Shown: positions 11,852 to 20,102 of the stretch, piece after piece
How positions within the stretch are numbered: the first letter of the stretch is position 1
How the letters are laid out: every line of letters starts with the position of its first letter
DNA from: Sphaerotilus microaerophilus
Lineage (GTDB): Bacteria; Pseudomonadota; Gammaproteobacteria; Burkholderiales; Burkholderiaceae_C
Direction of reading: 5' to 3'
Assembly (NCBI RefSeq): GCF_023734135.1
Contig: NZ_AP025730.1
Span: 4,526,001 to 4,590,000 of the forward strand
Length of the DNA: 64,000 nt
Program-made: the position numbers and the translations under genes
The notes under the pieces: generated by a model
What the model saw: only the letters and a program-made list of their open reading frames with translations
Databases searched by the model: none
What the model was told of the DNA's origin: nothing

Positions 11852-13480
11852 TCACCCTCGCAGGTGCCCTTGCGCTGGCACGGCCGGCCCGGCAGCGGGC
11901 AGCGGTTCGGCCAGCAGGTCGAACAGGCGTTGGCCCTGGTCCGCGCCGGCGGCATCCAGGGCGACCAGGGCCCAGGGTGAGTCGGTGGATTCCTGGGCGC
12001 CGAAGAGTTGGCGCAGCGCCTGCTGCTGGGCTTCGTCCTGCGCGAGCAGCACGACGCGGCGGTGGGCGGCGGTGCGGGCCAGGTGCTGCAGCTCGATGAG
12101 GCAGCCCTGGCGCTGCGGGGTGAAGCCGCGCAGGTCCATGAGGACGACCTGGCTCTGCGCGGCCAGGGCGCGCATCACGGGCTGCCAGGCGTCGGCGTGG
12201 CACCAGAAGTGTTCGAGGCGGTAGCGGCCGTCCGGGTCGGGGGTGTCGCTCAGGGCCTGCAGGCGCTGGCCGAGGCTCTGGCCGCTGCGGTCGCCGACGA
12301 AGCGCTGCTTGAGCCGCCCGCTGACGAAGGCGGCCAGGTCGGCCGGGCTGAGGTTGCGCAGCGCCAGGTCGCGCCCGGCGATCATGCGCACGCTGCCCAG
12401 GCTGCGCCAGTGCTGCTCCAGTTGCTCCAGCAGGCGGTGGGCGCGGCCGCTGTCGTCAAACACGCGCAGCAGGAGCAGGTGCCGGGGCCCGCCGGCCGGC
12501 GCGGGCAAGGGCATCAGCGCCCAGAGCCCGCGGCGCAGCGCGATGCCCAGGGGCCAGCCCAGCAGGGCGAGGTAGAAAAAGGCGTCGCGCCGCATGAGCA
12601 CGAGGATCACGGTCTGCACCAGCACGTAGAGCAGCCACCAGGCATCGAAGAAGATTTCCTGGTCGCTCAGGCGCCGCCGCTCGTAGCCGGCCTGCACCCA
12701 GCGCAGCAGGGCCACGCCCAGCCAGCCGCCCAGCAGCAGGCCGCCCAGGCGCCAGGGCCAGACCTGCTCGGGCCCGGCGCCAAAGGCCTGGCGTGCCAGC
12801 TCCACCGCCGCCACGGCCAGCCAGCCGGCGGCCAGGGCGATGGGCATGACCAGCGGCGCCACGCCACGCCAGAAGCGCAGGCTGAGCAGCAGCAACAGCC
12901 CCACGGGCAGGAGGACGAAGCCCTGGAAGAGGCTGACGGCCAGGTCACCACGCAGCCCGAGCAGGAGGTACAGCCCCACCGCGCCAGCCAGGAAGAGGCC
13001 CACGCGGGTGCGCACCCGGAAGTCCGACAGGAACAGCGCATTGGCGAGCACGGGCAGGGAGAAGGTGAGCCCGCCCGTCCACGCAAGGTTGGCCGAGGCG
13101 TGCTCCGGAAACGCCTGCAGGAGCAGCGCCGTCATGAGCGCCGCGTTGGCAAGGCCGCCGACGCACCAGCCCAGGAGGATGCGGCGCAGGACGCGCCGAC
13201 GCTGCACGCCAGCGGCGGAGGGTGCGGGGGTGGCTGCTGCGCCCAGCGACAGGGCGCGCCAGGTCAGCGGGAGTGAGGCAAGGTGGGGCGATTCAGCGAC
13301 AGGCTCAACGACAGGTTCTGGGGCCCGGGGCGGCTGGCCCGCGGCGGGGCGGTTCATCCAGGCGCTGACGCGGCGGCGGTACAGCAGCACGACCACCGGC
13401 GACAGCAGCACGGCCAGCGCCAGGCCGTAGGCCACCGACACGCCGAGCAGGCGCGTGGGCATGTCGATGAGGGTGGTCAT
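11852..13480 (-). CDS. Large polytopic membrane protein with soluble C-terminal domain
   Basis: A 542-residue protein. One N-terminal hydrophobic helix (LALAVLLSPVVVLLY) is followed by a Pro-rich linker (about 40-90), about eight further membrane segments (about 100-335) and a soluble C-terminal domain (about 340-520). The soluble part begins RHLLLLRVFDDSGRAHRLLE and contains RMIAGRDLALRNLSPADLAAF and QVVLMDLRGFTPQRQGC. The last string resembles the strand and loop of TIR-like or nucleotide-binding Rossmannoid domains ('DLxGFxxxxxGCxxEL'), suggesting a cytoplasmic sensor or effector behind a membrane bundle. I recognise no named family. The ATG at 13480 is the only sensible start. It may share a promoter region with nothing else, as the upstream 500 bp are non-coding. 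Confidence 0.75.
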   Translation of the reverse strand: MTTLIDMPTRLLGVSVAYGLALAVLLSPVVVLLYRRRVSAWMNRPAAGQPPRAPEPVVEPVAESPHLASLPLTWRALSLGAAATPAPSAAGVQRRRVLRRILLGWCVGGLANAALMTALLLQAFPEHASANLAWTGGLTFSLPVLANALFLSDFRVRTRVGLFLAGAVGLYLLLGLRGDLAVSLFQGFVLLPVGLLLLLSLRFWRGVAPLVMPIALAAGWLAVAAVELARQAFGAGPEQVWPWRLGGLLLGGWLGVALLRWVQAGYERRRLSDQEIFFDAWWLLYVLVQTVILVLMRRDAFFYLALLGWPLGIALRRGLWALMPLPAPAGGPRHLLLLRVFDDSGRAHRLLEQLEQHWRSLGSVRMIAGRDLALRNLSPADLAAFVSGRLKQRFVGDRSGQSLGQRLQALSDTPDPDGRYRLEHFWCHADAWQPVMRALAAQSQVVLMDLRGFTPQRQGCLIELQHLARTAAHRRVVLLAQDEAQQQALRQLFGAQESTDSPWALVALDAAGADQGQRLFDLLAEPLPAAGPAVPAQGHLRG

Positions 13481-13977
13481 ATGGTGTGCGCGTCAGCCCC
13501 GCCAGGGCAGATGCTGGGGCGCAGCGCACGGTCACGTCAATGGGGCCAGGCCCGCCATTGCGGTGTGCAGGTGCCCCGTTGCGGTCGGCAGGTACCGCGT
13601 TGCAGCGTGCGGATCGCGGCCTGCAGTCTGCAGAGGGCGCCCTGCAGTCTGCAGATGGCCACCTGCCGGCTTGCAGGTCGCGCGTCACGGCCTGCAGATC
13701 GGGCCGTTCAGCCTGACAAAACAGGCCGATGGCCGCTCCAGCGACGCCAGCGGGCGGGCTGGGCCGGTTTTTGCAGCCTGCAGGCCGCTCGTTGCAGTCT
13801 GCAGGCAGCGGCCTGCAGACCCGCAGGTCGGCCTTGCAGATCTGCAGGGAGCCGTCTGCATACCCACACGGCGGGGTCTGCACGACCGCAAGGCGGTCTC
13901 TGCATCACTGCAAGGCGGTGGTTCGGGCTTGCAGGTCGGTTCCCGTCCGGCGTCGGACGCCGGGTGCACGGGCTGGA
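13481..13977. repeat. CTGCAG-rich repeat tract in a long non-coding gap
   Basis: A gap of about 500 bp without a convincing gene. Between 13621 and 13847 the palindrome CTGCAG occurs nine times (13621, 13628, 13642, 13649, 13692, 13778, 13799, 13813, 13842). Four of these form two pairs 7 bp apart, and the paired spacing is repeated by TTGCAG/CTGCAG pairs at 13771/13778 and 13792/13799. Related TTGCAG and CTGCA(C/T) elements extend the pattern from about 13599 to 13935. Open frames on both strands here have low-complexity translations and are not credible proteins. The tract could bind a protein cooperatively, form cruciforms, or be a degenerating short repeat. Confidence 0.6.
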
Positions 13978-14232
13978 TCAGGCCCGCGCCGGGGCGGTGG
14001 CCGCCAACCACCAGCGGATCCAGGCGCTGGCGCAGGCGGTGAGGGGCTGCGCCTTGGGGTTGATGTGCTCCTCCTGGCAGGCCCACCCCCACCAGCAGCG
14101 CCGCAGCCCAGCGTTGCCCTGGCGGTCACGGCCGATGAAGGCCTCGCGCCGCAGGGTCCGGAGCGGGTCCAGAGCAGGCCCAACCGCGCGGCCACGCCGA
14201 TGAGGAACGGGAAGAGCATGGTTTCGTGCCAT
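13978..14232 (-). CDS. Possible small hypothetical protein
   Basis: An open frame of 84 residues with a locally protein-like composition (REAFIGRDRQGNAGLRRCWW then ACASAWIRWW), rich in Trp and Cys and with a plausible amphipathic end. An ATG at 14232 and a TTG at 14241 could start it; there is no strong ribosome binding site. It lies between the CTGCAG repeat tract and the divergently oriented GGDEF gene. It may be a genuine small gene or the remnant of a longer one. No family is recognised. Confidence 0.3.
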   Translation of the reverse strand: MARNHALPVPHRRGRAVGPALDPLRTLRREAFIGRDRQGNAGLRRCWWGWACQEEHINPKAQPLTACASAWIRWWLAATAPARA

Positions 14233-14429
14233 CGTCTTCAAGGCAGGTTGTCGCGCCGGGCGGGAGGGCTGCCGGTTCAGGCGGCAGGGATTCTCGGGGC
14301 CAGGAGCGCAGCGACGAGATACGCAATGGCGAATTCAAGCCCGGGCCTGCCGGCGCCGATATCCGGCCAATGTCTCCCGTCCACGCTGTTCACGCCCTGT
14401 GCAGTCCCGCTCGCCTGGGGACAGCCGGG

Positions 14430-16385
14430 ATGATCGCAGGCACCGCCCGGCTGGGCTGGCCGGACTGGCTGGCACGGCTGATGTGGGGGCTGCTGTGGGG
14501 GCTGCTGTGCAGCCTGATGGGGCCGCAGGCCCTGGCGGCACAGGCCGACGCCGGCACGGTGAGCGCAGCCAGAACCGTGAACACGATTGAAGTGCACCCC
14601 GGAGCCCCCCTGCGCGTGGTCGCCCCGCAGGTGCAGGTGCTGGAGGACGCGGATGCCCGGCTCGACACGGCCCAGGTGCTGCACCGGCTGGACGGTTGGA
14701 CGCAGCCGGGCGGCGACGCGATCCGGCTCGGCTCCGCCCGGTCGGCGTTCTGGCTGCGCCTGCGGCTGGCCAACCGGGGCACGGGGCCTGGTGAGTTCGT
14801 GCTGGCCTTGGGGTCGGTCCGGCAGGACCATGTGCGCTGGGTCGTGGCGGACCCGTCCGGGCGCGTCGAGCTCGAACGTGACAGCGGCGAGCGTTCACCC
14901 CGGTCCACCCGCCTGATCGATACGCAGGAGCTGGTGCTGCCGTTGGCACTGGCCGCCGGGCAGCAGCGCGACGTCTATGTGCGCATCCAGTCGCACGACG
15001 GCCTGTCGGAGCCGATGGCGCTGGAGGTGGGCAGCCGCGACCGCTTCCAGGACCGGGCGCGCCAGCGGCTGGCCCTGATGGCCCTGTACTGCGGCGCGCT
15101 GCTGGCGCTGCTGGCCTACAACCTGTTCCTCTTCCTGTCGACCCGGGGGCCAGAGTTCGCGGCCTACGTCATCTACGCCGCGGGGCTGCTGCTGTGGAAC
15201 CTGGCGTACCACGGCATCGGCTTCGAGTGGTTCTGGCGCGACCAGCCGATCCTCAACCACCAGCTGCCACTCATTGGCGGGGCACTGGCGCATGCGGGGG
15301 CCTGGTGGTTCGTGCCGGCCTACCTGCGCCTGCACGAAAGGCCTGGGTTGCAGGGGCCGCTGCGGGCCTACCGGCTGGCCGCATGGGCCCACCTCGTCTG
15401 CATTCCCCTGGCGCTGGCCGATTTCTACACGCTGAGCACCTACATCGCCTTCGCGATCGGCACGCCGATGCTGCTCTACACCCCGGTCCTGGCCTGGCGC
15501 CTGGCGCTGCAGGGCCAGCGCGAGGCGGTGTTCCTGGCCCTGGCCTTCGTGGCGCCGGTGCCGGCGCTGCTGCTGTTCTACGCCCAGCTCTTCGGGGTCC
15601 TCTCCATGGGGGAATGGGGCCGCTTCAGCATCCAGATCGGCTCCTTCATCGAGATGGTCCTGCTGGCCTTCGGCCTGGCAGATTCGATGAACGCGCTGAA
15701 GGCCCAGAAGCTGGCGGCCGAGCGTGCGCTGGCCCACAGCCTGGAGCGGCAGGTGGGCGAACGCACACGCGACCTGGAGGCCGCCAACCGGCTCCTGTGC
15801 ACGCAGGCGGTCACCGACGAACTCACCGGCGTGTTCAACCGGCGCCGCTTCAACGAGGCCTGCGCGGCCGAGTTCGGCAGCGGCGTGGCGCGCAGGCCGT
15901 TCGCGCTCGCGATGTTCGACCTGGATCACTTCAAGCGCTACAACGACGTCTACGGCCACCAGGCTGGCGACAAGGTGCTGCGGCAGGTGGCGCAGGGCGT
16001 GGCGGCGGCGCTGGGGGCGCGCGGCGAGGTCTACCGGCTCGGCGGCGAGGAGTTTGCCGCCCTGTTTGCCGCGAACGGCCCGAACGAGGCCCTGGCGGTC
16101 ACGCAGTCACTGCTGACGGCCATCCGCGCGCTGGACCTGCCCCATGGGGGCAATCCCTGCGGCCGGGTGACGGCGAGCTTCGGGGTGCAGTGGTGCAACC
16201 ACGGCAACGGCAACGGCAGCGGCAGCATGGCGGGCCTGGATCCTGACCTGCTGTACGCCAGCGCGGACCAGGCGCTGTACCAGGCCAAGGCACAGGGCCG
16301 CGACCGGGCCGTGGCACAGCGCCAGCCGCCCGGTGAAGCACCGGTGGCGGCGGGTGGCTGCGCGGCAGGGGTCGAGCCGGCGTAA
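14430..16385 (+). CDS. 7TMR-DISM sensor diguanylate cyclase
   Basis: A 651-residue membrane protein. A signal segment (MWGLLWGLLCSLMGPQALA) leads to a periplasmic 7TMR-DISMED2-type beta domain (about 40-190, including VLHRLDGWTQPGG and SAFWLRLRLANRG). Seven membrane helices follow (about 205-410), then a short coiled coil (LAHSLERQVGERTRDLEAAN) and a GGDEF domain. The catalytic signature is GGEEF at about residues 538-542, with DLDHFKRYND upstream, so it should synthesise c-di-GMP. No typical RxxD inhibitory site is obvious immediately before the signature (the residues are RGEVYRLGGEEF). The ATG at 14430 follows GGGGA; earlier in-frame ATGs such as 14370 would add a non-signal leader. The ligand sensed by the periplasmic domain is unknown. 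Confidence 0.9.
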   Translation: MIAGTARLGWPDWLARLMWGLLWGLLCSLMGPQALAAQADAGTVSAARTVNTIEVHPGAPLRVVAPQVQVLEDADARLDTAQVLHRLDGWTQPGGDAIRLGSARSAFWLRLRLANRGTGPGEFVLALGSVRQDHVRWVVADPSGRVELERDSGERSPRSTRLIDTQELVLPLALAAGQQRDVYVRIQSHDGLSEPMALEVGSRDRFQDRARQRLALMALYCGALLALLAYNLFLFLSTRGPEFAAYVIYAAGLLLWNLAYHGIGFEWFWRDQPILNHQLPLIGGALAHAGAWWFVPAYLRLHERPGLQGPLRAYRLAAWAHLVCIPLALADFYTLSTYIAFAIGTPMLLYTPVLAWRLALQGQREAVFLALAFVAPVPALLLFYAQLFGVLSMGEWGRFSIQIGSFIEMVLLAFGLADSMNALKAQKLAAERALAHSLERQVGERTRDLEAANRLLCTQAVTDELTGVFNRRRFNEACAAEFGSGVARRPFALAMFDLDHFKRYNDVYGHQAGDKVLRQVAQGVAAALGARGEVYRLGGEEFAALFAANGPNEALAVTQSLLTAIRALDLPHGGNPCGRVTASFGVQWCNHGNGNGSGSMAGLDPDLLYASADQALYQAKAQGRDRAVAQRQPPGEAPVAAGGCAAGVEPA

Positions 16386-16411
16386 AGGGCAGCGCCTGCG
16401 GGCCGCCGGCC

Positions 16412-16948
16412 TCAGGGCCAGGTCCAGCCCGGGTGGTCGAAGAAGTTGCCGTAGTTGCGCATGGCCTGGAAGGCCGCCAGCGCGCCGGTGCGCTGGGCCT
16501 CGGGCTTGGGCGAGCGCCGCATGGTGTCGGTGGCCCAGCGCAGGTCGCGCTCGACGATGGCGTTGAAGGCCTTGCGCTGCGCGCTCGGCGGCTTGCCGGC
16601 GGACTTGGCCAGCTCGTCGAGCTGGGCGTCCACCTGGTCGGCCAACGTGCGGTAGTCGGCGCTGGCCAGCTTCTGCTGCTCGACCGCCTCGCGCTGGCGA
16701 GCCAGCAGCTCACGCAGGCGCTGCATGGTCTGCTGCGTGGCAGCGTCCGGGCTGCGGCGCGCCGGGCTTGCCTTGGCCGCCCCAGGGGCCGCCGCCGACG
16801 CGCCAGAGGCCGCAGGCGGTTGTGCCTGAGCCGGACCCTGCGCCTGCGCTGGGGCGCTGAGGGTGGTCTGCAGGGCGAGCAGGGCAACGGCCAGAGCGGC
16901 ACGGCGAAGCCGTGCGGCGGTGGAGACGCAGGGGAGGTGCGGGGACAT
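16412..16948 (-). CDS. Exported hypothetical protein, coiled-coil rich
   Basis: A 178-residue protein with an N-terminal signal peptide (RRAALAVALLALQTTLSAPAQAQ) and an Ala/Pro linker (about 40-75). A helical region follows (TMQRLRELLARQREAVEQQK to about 150), and the end is a conserved-looking segment (AMRNYGNFFDHPGWTWP). It is probably periplasmic and alpha-helical. It converges with the 7TMR-DISM cyclase gene with 26 bp between stops. No family or function is recognised. Confidence 0.65.
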   Translation of the reverse strand: MSPHLPCVSTAARLRRAALAVALLALQTTLSAPAQAQGPAQAQPPAASGASAAAPGAAKASPARRSPDAATQQTMQRLRELLARQREAVEQQKLASADYRTLADQVDAQLDELAKSAGKPPSAQRKAFNAIVERDLRWATDTMRRSPKPEAQRTGALAAFQAMRNYGNFFDHPGWTWP

Positions 16949-17156
16949 GGTTCAGGCGCTGGTAGACGGGTCATGCGTGCCCCCGCCCATCGGGGTCACG
17001 ACCTGCAGAATCGTACCGAGGCGCAGATGAACGTCACATGAACGCACCCCACCCGGCCACCCAGAACCTTGTTCCAGTGCAAGGAACGGCTGCAGAAGGG
17101 CCGGGCACCCCGAGGCGCCCGGCCCTGTTCATCCCCCGCCGTGTCAGCCTGGCACG
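16949..17156. other. Intergenic region with hairpin
   Basis: The 208-bp spacer lies between the exported helical protein gene and fccB, both on the minus strand. It contains the GC-rich hairpin at 17097-17126 and presumably the promoter of the helical protein gene. No coding potential is seen. Confidence 0.4.
17097..17126. terminator. Strong hairpin downstream of fccB
   Basis: A perfect 10-bp stem (AGGGCCGGGC / GCCCGGCCCT) with a 10-nt loop lies about 30 bp past the fccB stop codon. It lacks a clear T-run on the minus strand, so it may stop RNA decay or aid termination rather than being a classical intrinsic terminator. Confidence 0.5.
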
Positions 17157-18452
17157 TCAGCCCAGCACGTCCGCCCAGATGTTGCGCGCCCAGGTGTGGG
17201 CGTAGGTGGCTTCCAGCGCATTGCGTGCGGCCGACAGCCCGCCAGCGCCCGGGACCGGGGCCAGGGTCCGCTGCGCGGCGTCCCACTTGTGCACCGAGGC
17301 GACGTGCACCGCCTCGGTCTCGGAGACGAAGCTGTAGCAGGTGTTGGTGATGATGGGCGACTCGTTGAGCGGCTGGCCGGTGAGCCTGGCGATCACCGCG
17401 TCGGCCACCGCCTTGGCGTGGTTGTTGGCCATGAAGCCGGACTTGGGCATGGCCGGAGCCGACGCGGTGGCATCGCCGATCACGTGCACGCCCGGCACCT
17501 TGGCCGACTCGAAGCCCAGGAACTCCACCCCCACCCAGCGGTTGTTCACCGAGATCAGCGGCTGCGCGATGCGCCCAGCCTGCTGCGGCGGGATGATGTT
17601 GAACAGGTCGGCCTTGAAGTCCTCGGTCTCCAGCTTGGCCACGTGGGCGCGGTTGTCGAACTCGATCACCTCGCTGTTGGCGCGGTACTCGATGATGCCG
17701 GGGTACAGCTCCTGCCAGGCCTTGAGGAACAGGCCCTTCTTGGAGACGATGTCCGGGTTGCCGTCCAGGATCACCAGCTTGGCGCGGGGCTTGGCGCGCT
17801 GGAAGTACTGCGCGATCACGCTGGCGCGCTCGTAGGGCCCGGGCGGGCAGCGGTACGGCGCCTTGGGGATCGAGAGGGCGAACACGCCGCCGTTGGGCAG
17901 CGCCTCCAGCTGGCGGCGCAGCGCCACGGTCTCGGGGCCGGCCTTCCAGGCGTGCAGCACCCGGCCGGCGTCGTGCGCGGCGGCCAGGCCCGGGATGGCC
18001 TCGTACTGGAAGTCGATGCCCGGCGCGACGATCAGCCGGTCATAGGGCAGCGGCTCGCCGCGCGCCAGGCGCACCTGCTTTTTCTCCAGGTCGATGGCGG
18101 TCGCCTCGTCATGCACGCGCCGCACGCCGTACTTGTCCAGCCCGTCGTAGGGCAGCGTGATGTCCTCGATGCGCCGGCTGCCCGCCAGCACCAGGTTGCT
18201 GATCGGGCAGGAGACGAAGCGCTCGCGGCGCTCCACCAGCGTCACCTCGATGCGAGGCTCCCACTTGCGGAGGTACTTGGCAGCGGTGGCGCCGCCGAAG
18301 CCGGCGCCGATCACCACCACGCGGCCAATGGGCTTGTCGCCGATCAGGCTGGCGCAGCCGCCCAGGCCGAGTGAGGCCGCACCGGCCAGGCCCGTGGACA
18401 GGGTGGTGAGGAACTGGCGCCGTTGCAGCGTCTTGGGGGTCAGGTTCGTCAT
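17157..18452 (-). CDS. fccB: Flavocytochrome c sulfide dehydrogenase, flavoprotein subunit
   Basis: A 431-residue FAD protein. It starts with a twin-arginine signal (LQRRQFLTTLSTGLAGAASL), so the folded holoenzyme goes to the periplasm. The FAD-binding motif is VVVIGAGFGGATAAKYLRK. The redox-active cysteines expected for this family are present in RFVSCPISNL and YRCPPGPYERAS. The end of the protein (YSFVSETEAVHVASVHKWD) matches the FCSD C-terminal domain. FccB oxidises sulfide (or polysulfide) and passes electrons to the cytochrome subunit; SoxF is a close relative. It follows fccA by 15 bp in one minus-strand operon. No other sox genes are in the window, so the physiological role (sulfide detoxification or energy) is not fixed by context. 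Confidence 0.92.
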   Translation of the reverse strand: MTNLTPKTLQRRQFLTTLSTGLAGAASLGLGGCASLIGDKPIGRVVVIGAGFGGATAAKYLRKWEPRIEVTLVERRERFVSCPISNLVLAGSRRIEDITLPYDGLDKYGVRRVHDEATAIDLEKKQVRLARGEPLPYDRLIVAPGIDFQYEAIPGLAAAHDAGRVLHAWKAGPETVALRRQLEALPNGGVFALSIPKAPYRCPPGPYERASVIAQYFQRAKPRAKLVILDGNPDIVSKKGLFLKAWQELYPGIIEYRANSEVIEFDNRAHVAKLETEDFKADLFNIIPPQQAGRIAQPLISVNNRWVGVEFLGFESAKVPGVHVIGDATASAPAMPKSGFMANNHAKAVADAVIARLTGQPLNESPIITNTCYSFVSETEAVHVASVHKWDAAQRTLAPVPGAGGLSAARNALEATYAHTWARNIWADVLG

Positions 18453-18467
18453 GGGGCAGGCCTGGGT

Positions 18468-18827
18468 TCAACGCACCGGCAGGGCGGCGAAGTACTGCGC
18501 GAGGCGGCGCAGCTCGTCATCGCTGTAGCCCTTGGCGTGCTGGTGCATCACCGTGGCCGCGGGGCGCTGGCCGCCCTTGAACTCGATCAGCGCGCGGTAG
18601 AGCGTCTCCACGCCCCGGCCGGCGATGGCGGGGATGGCGCCCTGGTCGCGCCCCTCGGTGCCATGGCAGGCCGCGCAGGTGGCGGCCCAGGTGCGCACCT
18701 GGCGCTCGGGCAGGGTGGGCGCCACGCCGGCGGCAGCAGGCTGGGCCTGCACGGCAGCGCTGCCACACAGCAGCAGGAGGCCCCACAAGGGCAGGGCCAG
18801 GCGGCGGGGGAACAACGAGGTTTTCAT
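18468..18827 (-). CDS. fccA: Flavocytochrome c sulfide dehydrogenase, monoheme cytochrome subunit
   Basis: A 119-residue class I cytochrome c. A Sec signal peptide (LALPLWGLLLLCGSAAVQAQ) precedes the heme-binding motif CAACH at about residue 52. The distal methionine is probably in ATVMHQHAKGYSDDEL, and the protein ends in a typical helix (RLAQYFAALPVR). With a single heme it matches the monoheme FccA/SoxE form, not the diheme form of some purple bacteria. It is the first gene of the fccAB operon and its product accepts electrons from FccB in the periplasm. Confidence 0.9.
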   Translation of the reverse strand: MKTSLFPRRLALPLWGLLLLCGSAAVQAQPAAAGVAPTLPERQVRTWAATCAACHGTEGRDQGAIPAIAGRGVETLYRALIEFKGGQRPAATVMHQHAKGYSDDELRRLAQYFAALPVR

Positions 18828-18865
18828 GGGCGGCGCGGGCGCAGGGCAGCACCCTCCTTCTTGCG

Positions 18866-19927
18866 TCAGCTTGCCACTGTGCCCGCAAGTGTGCGGCGCA
18901 CCAAATAGACAAGTCGAAGAAGCTTATGAGCTGCGCTCATAAGCCGGCCCCGCAGGCCCGTCATGCCCGTCATGCCCGTCATGCCCGTCTGTCCGCCAGC
19001 GGGCCTGGCCTGGCGGTGCCGGCGGATGACCTGCAGCTCCGGGTCCTGCGCCGCCCTGGCGTGGAACAGCGCGCCGAAGTACTTCAGCTTGTTGACCCCG
19101 AAGCGGTGCGCCCCGGCGCCCGATGCCAGGTGGTCGCACGGCATCCTGCGCCCGTCGGCCGCGTTCTCGTGCTTGCAGGCGCTGGGCACGGCGATCATGG
19201 CCGCGGGGAAGTGCTGGCACAACAGCGCCAGGAAGCGAACGTCGGCGGCGCTGCGGGTGGCGGTGCTGAACTCGCCGACCGTCGCCAGCGCCTCGCGGCG
19301 CAGCAGCGTGACCGGCAGCCAGTTCAGGTCGCCCCAGCGCATGCGCGTGAAGATCGAGCCGCGGTAGACCCGCGCCGCCGGCATGCCCAGGCGGTGGACG
19401 ATGCGCTGGCCCCAGGCGCCGACCGGCTCGCACCGGCGGTCGACGCGCAGGTCGTCGTCGTCCCGGGGCTGCAGGAGGGCCGTGCTGTACAGCCCCAGCC
19501 CCAGCGCCCGGGCCTGCCGCGCCATGGCCGGCACCACCGCGCGGTCGAAGACCTGGCCGTGGTTGTGGAACTCGGTGGTGACGAACATCTGCTGCGCGTG
19601 CGCGTCCAGGAAGGCGGTGGTCAGCGCCAGGAAGTGCGGGTACCACTCGTCGTCGGCGTCCAGGAAGGCGATGTACTCGCCGCGCGCGGCCCGCAGCCCC
19701 GCGTTGCGTGCGTGGTGGACCCCCGCGTTGGCCTGCCGCAGCACGTGGATGCGTTCGTCGCGCAGGGTGGCGAGCCAGGCGCCGGTGCCGTCGGTGGCGC
19801 CATCGTCCACCACGATCAGCTCCCAGTCCAGGCAGGTCTGGCGGCGCACGCTGTCCACCGCGCGGCTGAGCACCTCGGCGCGGTTGCAGGTGGGCAGGAT
19901 GATCGAAACCTTGGGGGATGCTGGCAT
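18866..19927 (-). CDS. Family 2 glycosyltransferase
   Basis: A 353-residue GT-A fold glycosyltransferase. The family start SIILPTCNRAEVLSRAVDSV is followed by ELIVVDDGATDGT and the metal-binding stretch FLDADDEW, placing it in GT2. The last 80 residues are less conserved and include a small repeat (GMTGMTGMTG) encoded by three 9-bp units at 18960-18986. The C-terminal helix LLRLVYLVRRTLAG may sit on the membrane. The ATG at 19927 begins exactly at the conserved domain; an ATG 17 bp upstream is possible. Donor and acceptor are unknown, and it is not in an obvious polysaccharide cluster. Confidence 0.85.
   Translation of the reverse strand: MPASPKVSIILPTCNRAEVLSRAVDSVRRQTCLDWELIVVDDGATDGTGAWLATLRDERIHVLRQANAGVHHARNAGLRAARGEYIAFLDADDEWYPHFLALTTAFLDAHAQQMFVTTEFHNHGQVFDRAVVPAMARQARALGLGLYSTALLQPRDDDDLRVDRRCEPVGAWGQRIVHRLGMPAARVYRGSIFTRMRWGDLNWLPVTLLRREALATVGEFSTATRSAADVRFLALLCQHFPAAMIAVPSACKHENAADGRRMPCDHLASGAGAHRFGVNKLKYFGALFHARAAQDPELQVIRRHRQARPAGGQTGMTGMTGMTGLRGRLMSAAHKLLRLVYLVRRTLAGTVAS
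18960..18986. repeat. Three tandem copies of GTCATGCCC
   Basis: Three perfect 9-bp units inside the 3' end of the GT2 gene, read on the minus strand as Gly-Met-Thr. The unit differs by only two bases from the 18-copy GTCATGCGG array 2.5 kb away. Confidence 0.75.
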
Positions 19928-20102
19928 GGCGACCCGCCCCGGCATCCGGGCCGGCGCGGTGGCCTCAGTGTCGGCAGCGTTCGTGACGTGCTGGTGACGC
20001 TGGCAAGGCGCTGCCAGGCTGCCTATGCTTGGCACACCTGCGGCAGGCCGCGACCGCCATACAGCTGCCGCACCCCTGCCCTCTTCGACAACCCCAGCCT
20101 CC

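Noticed and set aside
12008..13276. A 422-codon plus-strand frame opposite the polytopic membrane protein gene
   Set aside because: It is a Gln/Ala/His-rich reverse frame of the membrane protein gene with no recognisable domain.
13305..14092. Several overlapping frames across the CTGCAG tract
   Set aside because: Their translations are Cys/Arg/Pro low complexity in every frame and on both strands, as expected from the repeated DNA word.
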